DNA from: JAMLIA01 sp039810005
Lineage (GTDB): Bacteria; Chloroflexota; Chloroflexia; Thermomicrobiales; CFX8
Direction of reading: 5' to 3'
Length of the DNA stretch: 16,632 nucleotides
NCBI GenBank assembly: GCA_039810005.1
Contig: JBDHWD010000069.1
Span: 1 to 16,632 of the forward strand
This document shows, piece after piece, positions 8,252-14,583 of this stretch. The notes below the pieces were generated by a model. That model was not told where the DNA came from, did no database searches, and worked only from the letters and a program-made list of their open reading frames with translations. Both the position numbers and the translations under genes were made by a program. Position 1 is the first letter of the stretch; every line of letters starts with the position of its first letter.

Positions 8252-8627
8252 CGCTGATTGCACGCTGGAAGTCTGGCGCGACGGCGTCGAGACACGGATG
8301 TACGCCTCCGCCGAAACGGGCGCCGGACAGCTCACCGTCTTCGAGCAATGGTGCGCGACCGGGCATGGCGCGCCGTCGCACCTCCACGCCGTCGAGGAGG
8401 TCCTGCGCATTGTCGCTGGCACAGCCGACGTCTGGGTGGCTGACGAGCGTCAGACGGTGACTGCACCGGCTAGCGTCCTGATTCCCGCCGGCATCGTCCA
8501 CGGCTTCCGCAACGTTGGCGAAACAACGCTGCAAGTGCTCGCTATCCTCGCCGAGCCGGTCTTCGAAGCCCACTACATCGAGCCGGAGCGCGATGTCCGG
8601 CGCTGGCCGCCTGCCCAGGCACAGTAG
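8235..8627 (+). CDS. Small cupin-domain protein
   Basis: 130-residue single-domain cupin. Motif 1 is visible as APSHLHAVEE, with His49, His51 and Glu55 as probable metal ligands, and motif 2 as IPAGIVHGFRN with His89. All four metal-binding residues of the classic cupin site are therefore present, so it probably binds a divalent metal. The GTG start at 8235 is chosen because AGGAGG (8223-8228) stands 6 nt before it, inside the end of zapE; the genes overlap by 17 nt and are presumably co-transcribed. The reaction or ligand cannot be named: single-domain cupins include sugar isomerases, dioxygenases and ligand sensors. Confidence 0.82.
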   Translation: MKVRTDADCTLEVWRDGVETRMYASAETGAGQLTVFEQWCATGHGAPSHLHAVEEVLRIVAGTADVWVADERQTVTAPASVLIPAGIVHGFRNVGETTLQVLAILAEPVFEAHYIEPERDVRRWPPAQAQ

Positions 8628-8674
8628 CGATCGTCAGTGCCGCTCGATGCGCTTACGGTCGGCGAAGAAGTGCG

Positions 8675-10120
8675 TCATCGGCGGGGAGTCTCCTGCAGCA
8701 CCCGGTTGCGGGCATCGAGTACCGCCTGTTGCAGAATCTCGACATCGGCCTGCGTCGTCGCCCAGTTATCGAATGCTGCACGGATCGCATACTGGCCGCG
8801 CCAGCTGGTGCCAGTGACGAAGGCGCGACCATCGCGCTGGATCACAGCCGTGACTTCGGCGTTCAGCTCGTCAAGCTCTGCCTCGGACAGGTCGGGCGCG
8901 ACGACGCGGAAGCAGACAATGTTGAGTGGAACCGGCGCCAGCAGCTCGATGCCCGAGGTCGACTCGACCCAGTCGCCAAACGAACCGGCGTTCGCGCAGC
9001 AGCGCTCGACCAGATCGCGATAGCCGTCGCGGCCATAGGCTTTGAGCGCACACCAGGCCGGCAGTGCGCGGAAGCGGCGCGACATCTCCGGCACATGCGA
9101 GGCGGGGTCCCAGCCCGTGTCGGCGCTCGGCGCGATATAGGGGCCGATGGCGTTGAACGCGGCGCGCAGCATATCGACGTCGCGCACGAACGCGAAGCCG
9201 GAGTCATAGGGCACGTTCAGCCACTTGTGACCATCAGCAGCGACCGAGTCTGCCAGCTCAATGCCGCTGACCAGGGGCCGGAATCGCGGTGACGCGGCGG
9301 CAAACAACCCGAACGCGCCATCGACATGGAGCCAGACACCTGGCTTGTGCGCGCGACAGATCTCGGCAACCTTGTCGAGCGCATCGAACGCGCCGGTATT
9401 CACCTCGCCAGCATTGGCGACGACAATGGCCGGGCCATCGAGCCTGCCGAGGGTGGCGCGAAGCTCATCCAGGTCGATCGCGCCGCCGGGGGCGGCAACT
9501 TCCTGAACGCTGGCGCGGCCAATGCCCAGCGTGCCGAGCGCCTTACGGGCGCTGGCGTGGATTTCGGTCGACGAGATCACTGGGATTGGCGGGTGGCCAG
9601 CCAGGCCATCGAGAGCCGGATCGAAGCCAAGCTGACTGCCGACCCACTGACGCGCGGCGGCGAGGCCGACGAGATTCGACATCGTCGCCCCGCTGGTAAC
9701 CGCGCCATGCCAATCAGCCGGTAAGTGGAACAACGACTTCAGCCAGTCGAGAACGACCAGCTCGGTCTGCGCCGCCGCGGGGCTGGAGAGCCAGAAGCCG
9801 GCGTTCTGATCGATCGCCGAGGCCAGCCAGTCGCCGGCGAGTGCTGCCGGCGTTGAGCCGCCATTGACGAAGCCGAAGAAGCGCGGACCGGGCGACGCGA
9901 CGATGCCGTCCCCGGCACGATCGAGCCACGCCTGAATCACATCGCTTGCGTCGCTGCCGTGCTCGGGCAGCGGCTCGGCGAGCAGCCCGGCCATCTCCGC
10001 CGGACCGAGGCGCTTGCTGACCGGCTGCTCGGCCAGACGACGCACCCAGTTGCGTGCGATTCCGGATGCCTGTTCGAGGACAGCATCGGCATCGGCAAAC
10101 GGATCGGATGTCCGGCTCAT
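8675..10120 (-). CDS. Group II pyridoxal-phosphate-dependent decarboxylase
   Basis: 481-residue fold-type I PLP enzyme of the aromatic-L-amino-acid/glutamate decarboxylase family (group II). The PLP Schiff-base lysine is Lys299 in DGHKWLN. The Asp that pairs with the pyridine nitrogen is Asp267 in HVDGAFG. The stacking His is His188 in STEIHAS. The substrate-side opening FFGFVNGG and the AGEVNTGAFD loop are typical. The ATG at 10120 is preferred over an upstream in-frame start at 10162, because GGAGG lies about 10 nt before it. It converges with the cupin gene (47-nt gap) and diverges from the hydrolase gene. Substrate (tyrosine, tryptophan, DOPA, glutamate or another amino acid) is not decidable here. 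Confidence 0.9.
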   Translation of the reverse strand: MSRTSDPFADADAVLEQASGIARNWVRRLAEQPVSKRLGPAEMAGLLAEPLPEHGSDASDVIQAWLDRAGDGIVASPGPRFFGFVNGGSTPAALAGDWLASAIDQNAGFWLSSPAAAQTELVVLDWLKSLFHLPADWHGAVTSGATMSNLVGLAAARQWVGSQLGFDPALDGLAGHPPIPVISSTEIHASARKALGTLGIGRASVQEVAAPGGAIDLDELRATLGRLDGPAIVVANAGEVNTGAFDALDKVAEICRAHKPGVWLHVDGAFGLFAAASPRFRPLVSGIELADSVAADGHKWLNVPYDSGFAFVRDVDMLRAAFNAIGPYIAPSADTGWDPASHVPEMSRRFRALPAWCALKAYGRDGYRDLVERCCANAGSFGDWVESTSGIELLAPVPLNIVCFRVVAPDLSEAELDELNAEVTAVIQRDGRAFVTGTSWRGQYAIRAAFDNWATTQADVEILQQAVLDARNRVLQETPRR

Positions 10121-10210
10121 CGGTGTTCTCCCTCCGGACCGACGCGGTCCACGCGAAGGCAAATGGCTTTACACTGCCCCGGCGACCATGATACGGGAGG
10201 AGATAGCGCT
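10121..10210 (+). promoter_or_regulatory. Divergent promoter gap, decarboxylase / hydrolase
   Basis: This is a 90-nt gap between divergent genes. TTTACA (about 10169-10174) is a reasonable -35 for the plus strand, followed 16 nt later by the weak -10 GATACG. The hydrolase Shine-Dalgarno GGAGGAG lies 9 nt before its ATG. On the minus strand GGAGG precedes the decarboxylase start. The promoter call is weak; the ribosome-binding sites are clear. Confidence 0.3.
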
Positions 10211-12163
10211 ATGCCTGTCACGCGCCTTGAGGTGCTGAACCGCGAATCGTTCGCCGATGGGGAGTCATTCGGCGATGCCGGTCGATACGAACGCATCGAC
10301 GCACGGCTGCACTTCGCCGTCGATCCGCAAAATCCAGCCAATCAGGCCATTGTCGATCTGGCGCTCGCGCCGCGCGACGATGAGGGGCGAGTCAGGTTCA
10401 CGTCTGACTTCTGCCTGCTGCGTCCCGTCGACCCGACACACGGCAACCGACGGCTGTTTCTGGAAGTGCCCAACCGCGGACGCAAGCTGCTGAATGGCCA
10501 GCTCAATCGCGCTGCTGCATCGCCGACACCAACGCGCGAGATCCCGGCCGGAGACGGATTCCTCTATCGACGCGGCTACGCTGTTGGCTGGATCGGCTGG
10601 CAATGGGACGTTGTCCGCAGTGATGCGCTGATGGGCCTTGAGCCGCCGATCGCGCAGCAGGACGGCAAGCCGATCTCAGGCCAGATCGCTCTGCGCTTCC
10701 AGCCCAGTCAGGCCCACACCGTGCATCTGCTTGCCGATCGTGTCCATCATCCCTATCCGGCGGCAGACACCGACGAAGCCGACGCGACGTTGACCGTCCG
10801 GGACTTCGATGACGACGCGCCACGCACCATCCCGCGCGACCAGTGGCGCTTCGCTCGCGAGGAGGGCGGATCACTCGTGCCGGACACGGAGCACTTCTGG
10901 CTGGATGGCGGCTTCGTGCCGGGCAAGATCTACGAGCTGGTCTATACGACCAGTCACTCGCCTGTCGTTGGCGCTGGCTTGCTGGCGATCCGCGACATCG
11001 CGTCCTTCCTGAAGTACGACGCGACGCCCGAGAACCCGCTGGCCGGAGCGCTCGACTTCGCCTACGGCTTCGGCGTCTCGCAGGATGGCCGCCTGCTGCG
11101 CCACTTTCTCTCGCTCGGCCTCAATCTCGATGAGGAGGGCCGACAGGTTTTCGACGGCCTGATGCCGCACGTTGGCGGTGGACGGCGTGGCGAGTTCAAC
11201 CACCGCTTCGCTCAGCCGTCAGTGCAGTACACACCCGGCTTCGGCCACCTCGGACCGTTTGACGACGCGAGCCTGCTTGAGCGTCAGCGCGAGCTCGGCG
11301 GCTGCCCGAAGGTGATCCAGACAAACTCCTCCGCCGAATACTGGCGCGGCGACTGCGCGCTCACGCACATCGACAGCGACGGCTCACGCGATCTGCCGCC
11401 GGATCCGGAGACGCGCATCTATCACTTCGCCGGCACGCAGCACGGCCCGGGTGGCCTGCCTTTGCATCGCGAGAATGCGGCGGATGGCGCGAAGGGCCGC
11501 TACTGGTTCAACACGCTCGACTACACGCCGCTGCTGCGCGCCGCGCTGGTGAATCTCGACACCTGGGTGAGTGGTGGCGACGCGCCGCCAGAGAGCGCCC
11601 ATCCGCGACTGGCGGACGGCACCGCCGTGTCCCGCGCGACGGCGCTGGACGGTGTTCCGCCGATTCCCGGCTTGCATCTGCCCGATCCGGACAAGATCCT
11701 GCGCATCCGGCGCGTCGATCTCGGCGAACGTGCTGCCGAAGGGATCGGAGCGTATCCAACGGTCGAGGGTGAGCGCTATCCGTCATTCGTTTCGGCGGTT
11801 GATGCCGACGGCAACGAGATCGGCGGGCTGCGGCTGCCGGACCTGACCGTACCGGTCTCGACGCTCTTCGGCTGGAACCCGCGCGCTCCGGAGACGGGCG
11901 GCGAGGACCTGATTGTCCCGATGCAGGGCACGACGCTCTTCTTCCACCGCACGAAGGAGGAACGCGAAGCAGCCGGCGACCCGCGCCCATCGCTCGAAGA
12001 GCGCTACCCCGACCGCCAGACATTCCTCGCCCGCGTCCGCGAGGAAGCGGAGCGCCTCGTCAGCCAGCGCTACGTCCTCGCCGAGGACGTCGACATCATC
12101 GTCGCCAACGCCGCAGCGCGCTACGACGAAGCAATGAAGGGCGATCCGCAGATACCTTCATAG
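10211..12163 (+). CDS. Alpha/beta hydrolase domain-containing protein (PF20091-like)
   Basis: 650-residue protein resembling the large bacterial alpha/beta-hydrolase-domain proteins of the PF20091 type, whose function is mostly unknown. The N-terminal half is beta-rich (LFLEVPNRGRK, GYAVGWIGWQW). The probable nucleophile elbow is FGVSQDGRLLRHFL with Ser290; the fifth residue of the usual GxSxG is Asp here. A conserved His411 lies in FAGTQHG. The C-terminal part (TLFGWNPR, ERYPDRQTFLARV, LAEDVDIIVANAAARYD) is typical of the family. No signal peptide is visible. The ATG at 10211 is chosen because GGAGGAG is well placed upstream; the same open frame reaches back to 9959, but that part overlaps the decarboxylase coding strand. 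A strong hairpin follows the stop codon. Confidence 0.84.
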   Translation: MPVTRLEVLNRESFADGESFGDAGRYERIDARLHFAVDPQNPANQAIVDLALAPRDDEGRVRFTSDFCLLRPVDPTHGNRRLFLEVPNRGRKLLNGQLNRAAASPTPTREIPAGDGFLYRRGYAVGWIGWQWDVVRSDALMGLEPPIAQQDGKPISGQIALRFQPSQAHTVHLLADRVHHPYPAADTDEADATLTVRDFDDDAPRTIPRDQWRFAREEGGSLVPDTEHFWLDGGFVPGKIYELVYTTSHSPVVGAGLLAIRDIASFLKYDATPENPLAGALDFAYGFGVSQDGRLLRHFLSLGLNLDEEGRQVFDGLMPHVGGGRRGEFNHRFAQPSVQYTPGFGHLGPFDDASLLERQRELGGCPKVIQTNSSAEYWRGDCALTHIDSDGSRDLPPDPETRIYHFAGTQHGPGGLPLHRENAADGAKGRYWFNTLDYTPLLRAALVNLDTWVSGGDAPPESAHPRLADGTAVSRATALDGVPPIPGLHLPDPDKILRIRRVDLGERAAEGIGAYPTVEGERYPSFVSAVDADGNEIGGLRLPDLTVPVSTLFGWNPRAPETGGEDLIVPMQGTTLFFHRTKEEREAAGDPRPSLEERYPDRQTFLARVREEAERLVSQRYVLAEDVDIIVANAAARYDEAMKGDPQIPS

Positions 12164-12174
12164 GGACAGGCCAG

Positions 12175-12241
12175 CCTCACGGTGGCGAACAGCGCTCAAA
12201 GATTGCGTAGGGATAGCGCTGGCGCTGTCGTCGCCGTGAGG
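12175..12241 (+). terminator. Long imperfect hairpin after the hydrolase gene
   Basis: CCTCACGG (12175-12182) pairs with CCGTGAGG (12234-12241). Pairing continues inward through 12195/12222 with two G-U pairs and one bulged A, giving a stem of about 20 bp with a loop of roughly 25 nt, 11 nt after the stop codon. No U-run follows, so it would be an atypical terminator. The 3' arm is also part of the left arm of the large inverted repeat described next, so the two folds exclude each other. Confidence 0.4.
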
Positions 12242-12549
12242 CGACGCCCTCGTTGCGCAGGCACTGGGCCGATTACGACAGGCCGATGGGTGCAGGATGC
12301 GATGGCCAGCGTGAATTGTCGTTTGCGCAGGAGCGGTAGCGTCCCCCGTACTCTGTCATGTCGAACCGCAGTGAGACATCTCCCCCGCGTGGGACTGGAT
12401 CGAGCGGGTGGGAGATTTCTCGCTGAGGCTCGAAATGACAGGAAAAGGGGCCGGCTGCCGACTCGATGTTTCATGCTGGTTGGAGCGCTGAACGGATAAC
12501 GACGGGGCGTCGCCTCACGGCGACGACAGCGCCAGCGCTGTCGCTACGC
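12205..12549. repeat. Composite element with 45-bp terminal inverted repeats
   Basis: The arms 12205-12249 and 12505-12549 are inverted copies matching at 43 of 45 positions, with a perfect 35-bp core (12215-12249 against 12505-12539). Each arm contains the small hairpin GTCGCC-GTGA-GGCGAC and an AGCGCTGGCGCT-type dyad. Between them lie 255 bp that include a second, unrelated palindrome (12353-12441). A degenerate partial copy of the arm lies just outside at 12175-12196. No transposase is encoded and no clear target-site duplication is seen. The layout resembles a MITE or a cluster of REP-like palindromes. It fills most of the 422-nt gene-free gap (12164-12585) between two convergent genes; the remaining bases hold nothing I recognise. 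Confidence 0.75.
12353..12441. repeat. 89-bp imperfect palindrome of a dispersed-repeat type
   Basis: CTGTCAT (12353-12359) opposes ATGACAG (12435-12441). The arms, about 37 nt each, continue with TCGA/TCGA, CAGTGAGA/TCTCGCTG and ATCTCCC/GGGAGAT, leaving an apex near 12391-12403. From memory, this resembles a palindromic repeat family seen between genes in Chloroflexota and several other phyla. One strand reads FRASARNL when translated by accident, a known source of false protein predictions. It is not itself a gene. Confidence 0.7.
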
Positions 12550-12585
12550 CAGATTTATGCGGGACTCGCTCGTCGGGGCCGTGTA

Positions 12586-14073
12586 TTAACTCGGCAGCGC
12601 GACACCGCGCATATCCATCGGCAGCGACATCAGCAGGATGCTTGCGCCGAGGAGCAGGGCGGCGAGGATGATCCAGGGGATGACGGCGCTGCGGGCGGCG
12701 TTTGTTTTACCGTACACCTCGCGGGCGATCGAGCGGATGACGGCGACGCTGGCGTAGAAGCCCAGGCCGAGGATCGCGACCTCAACCCAGTCGATGATCC
12801 GCATCGGCAGGATCGCGGCGAGATCCCAGCGCGGCTCGCCGAGCAGGCCGATGCCGAGGTCGGCCAGGAATGACTGCGTCAGCGGCACGATCGTCAGCGC
12901 GCCAGTGAAGAAGTGGTAGCCGTAGTGCGCCAGCCACATCCCGAAGCCGAGCGGAACGAGCGCCGGAACGTAACGCTGTGCCGTCGCGACGATCTCCTGG
13001 CGGCTTGTGCCTTGCCGTGCCAGCTGTAGCGATGCCCAGGCGGCGACGCCGGTGAGGATTGTTGGGATGATGAGGATGCCGGTCCCGAAGATGATCGCCA
13101 GCACCAGCGCTTCGCTGGATGTGTTCAGCAGCCCACCGAGCCAGCGCTGCAGACGATAGACCGGGCTGACCATGCCGAAGGCGTTGACGATCGAGCCGAA
13201 GACCATGACCATGATCAGCAGCGTAATGTCCAGCCGCTCGCTCAGGCGCCCGATGCCGGAGCGGTTGTCGGTTGCGGTCATATCCGCAATCGGGTTGCGA
13301 TAGAGAACGCCGACGTTGTCGTACGGGCAGGCACGGATGCAGTCCAGGCAGAACGTACAATCCATGTTGCCGACCTTGCGCTGCTGAAAGAGCCAGAGTT
13401 CGCACCCGGCCTGTGTCAGTCGACCGGAGTCGGGGTCGAACTGACCGGCGATGCAGTCTTTCGTCGTACATTCCAGGCACGTCGTCGGATTGCGCACGGC
13501 AACCTCGACCGGTGAGGCCATCGAGTTGACGAAGTTGAACTGGCCGATCGGGCAGACGTGCTTGCAGAACGCCGCGCCCTTGAAGAAGCCGTCGATGACG
13601 AATGCGGACGCGAAGTAGGCGACGACCACCCAGGCCGTGAGCCACGGGCTGGACCACAGGTCGAACGCCTCGTACAGCCAGAAGAACGCCAGCAGCAACG
13701 CGACCGCCAGCCACTTGCCGGGCAGCCAGCGCGGCCAGGCGCGATCGCCGGGGAGCATCTTCTTCGCCAGCCGGCGCGGCAGCATGAACGGGCAGGCCAT
13801 GCAGAACAGATTGCCGACCAGCAGCAGCGCTAGCACGACCAGCCCGCGCCAGTGGACCCACGGCAGCACGCCGGCCAGGTTCTTCGGGGCTAACGACGGC
13901 CCGATGAAGCCATCGAGCATGACCAGACCGGCCAGGATCAGCAGCGGAATCTGCATTGCCGTCCGGCCATGCTTCCAGCGCCAGAGCCGACCGAGGAGTG
14001 GCACGCGCATGAGGTCACGTCGTGGATATGGCCGCTGGTCCCGTGTGTATAGCCGGACCGGCGAGGAGGTCAT
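12586..14073 (-). CDS. Membrane-bound polyferredoxin (NapH/FesM-like 4Fe-4S protein)
   Basis: 495-residue integral membrane iron-sulfur protein, probably carrying electrons between the quinone pool or another membrane carrier and an extracytoplasmic or cytosolic partner. Five to six helices precede and three to four follow a cysteine-rich centre. Motifs are CMAC (91-94) and CKHVCP (170-175), as in NapH-type proteins; then CLECTTKDC (199-207) with Cys224; then CTFCLDCIRACP (239-250), a classic CxxCxxCxxxCP cluster motif. At least two 4Fe-4S clusters are supported. The long C-terminal membrane part (about 283-485) exceeds NapH and is more like FesM-type proteins. The ATG overlaps the lipoprotein stop (ATGA), so the two are coupled. 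The exact electron donor and acceptor are unknown. Confidence 0.85.
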   Translation of the reverse strand: MTSSPVRLYTRDQRPYPRRDLMRVPLLGRLWRWKHGRTAMQIPLLILAGLVMLDGFIGPSLAPKNLAGVLPWVHWRGLVVLALLLVGNLFCMACPFMLPRRLAKKMLPGDRAWPRWLPGKWLAVALLLAFFWLYEAFDLWSSPWLTAWVVVAYFASAFVIDGFFKGAAFCKHVCPIGQFNFVNSMASPVEVAVRNPTTCLECTTKDCIAGQFDPDSGRLTQAGCELWLFQQRKVGNMDCTFCLDCIRACPYDNVGVLYRNPIADMTATDNRSGIGRLSERLDITLLIMVMVFGSIVNAFGMVSPVYRLQRWLGGLLNTSSEALVLAIIFGTGILIIPTILTGVAAWASLQLARQGTSRQEIVATAQRYVPALVPLGFGMWLAHYGYHFFTGALTIVPLTQSFLADLGIGLLGEPRWDLAAILPMRIIDWVEVAILGLGFYASVAVIRSIAREVYGKTNAARSAVIPWIILAALLLGASILLMSLPMDMRGVALPS

Positions 14074-14483
14074 CCCTCGACCCCGTTAATGTCGAACGAC
14101 ACATTGACGGCGGACCCGTCGGCGTCAGTGCCGCTGACGGTGATAATCCAGTCGCCACCCATCGTGAACTCGAACGAATCGGTCACGTACGTGCCCGGAT
14201 CAGTCTCGCTGAGGTCGCTGAAGACCGGCTTCATTCCGGCGTGGTTCATGTTGCCCTCGACCGAAATGGTCGCGCCGGAGGCGGGGTCACCATCTGCGTC
14301 TTTGAGCTGAATGGTCAGTGTTGCCGGCCCAACGGCGGGCGGCGAGGGATCGATAGTCCACGAAACCTGCGTCGAGGCACTCGACGCCTCGTCATTTCCA
14401 CGGCTGCACCCAACCAGGAGCACCGGGATTACGAGCAACATGACGACGAGTAACGGCGTAGTACGCCGAACCTGAAACGACAT
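14070..14483 (-). CDS. YtkA-like domain lipoprotein
   Basis: 137-residue predicted lipoprotein. An N-terminal basic stretch (MSFQVRR) and a hydrophobic core are followed by the lipobox LLVGC, with the acylated Cys at about residue 26. The rest is an immunoglobulin-like beta domain of YtkA/FixH type: GPATLTIQLKDADGDPASGATISVEG, then NMNHAGMKPV, then GTYVTDSFEFTMGGDWIITVSG. The His/Met-rich NMNHAGM strand is a plausible copper-binding feature. The ATG at 14483 is chosen because AGGGAG lies 8-9 nt upstream and the signal peptide begins there; the open frame extends much further, but over the moaA coding strand. It overlaps the polyferredoxin gene by 4 nt, which suggests the products act together at the outer face of the membrane. 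Copper handling is inference. Confidence 0.84.
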   Translation of the reverse strand: MSFQVRRTTPLLVVMLLVIPVLLVGCSRGNDEASSASTQVSWTIDPSPPAVGPATLTIQLKDADGDPASGATISVEGNMNHAGMKPVFSDLSETDPGTYVTDSFEFTMGGDWIITVSGTDADGSAVNVSFDINGVEG

Positions 14484-14505
14484 AATGCACGTCTCCCTAT
14501 TGAGC

Positions 14506-14523
14506 TTGTGACCGGTTTCACAA
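14506..14523 (-). promoter_or_regulatory. Perfect CRP/FNR-type palindrome upstream of the lipoprotein gene
   Basis: TTGTGA (14506-14511), six bases, TCACAA (14518-14523): a perfect 6-6-6 dyad that contains TGTGA-N6-TCACA, the consensus recognised by CRP-family regulators. It sits in the 100-nt moaA-lipoprotein gap, 23-40 nt before the lipoprotein ATG. A -10-like TATGCT lies just upstream on the minus strand (14537-14542). That would place the dyad shortly after the start point, an arrangement that fits repression. The regulator is not in the window. Confidence 0.6.
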
Positions 14524-14583
14524 CCAGCCCGGCTCAAGCATACGACACGGACGTGGTTTGGGGTCCTGGTCGGGAGGGGCGAC

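Noticed and set aside
9959..10210. N-terminal extension of the hydrolase frame
   Set aside because: It overlaps the decarboxylase coding region on the other strand; the ATG at 10211 has a strong ribosome-binding site.
12196..12474. 92-codon minus-strand ORF containing FRASARNL
   Set aside because: This is the usual false translation of the palindromic repeat; the same peptide segment appears on the other strand from the opposite arm.
12182..12499. 105-codon plus-strand ORF inside the repeat element
   Set aside because: It is built entirely of repeat arms and the inner palindrome, and has no ribosome-binding site or recognisable protein.
12164..12585. CRISPR array or tRNA in the largest gap
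   Set aside because: The repeats are inverted and not regularly spaced direct repeats with unique spacers, and no cloverleaf with a TTCGA-type T-loop and acceptor stem could be built.
12466..12873. 135-codon plus-strand ORF
   Set aside because: It starts in the repeat and runs antisense into the 3' end of the polyferredoxin gene; no domain or ribosome-binding site is seen.
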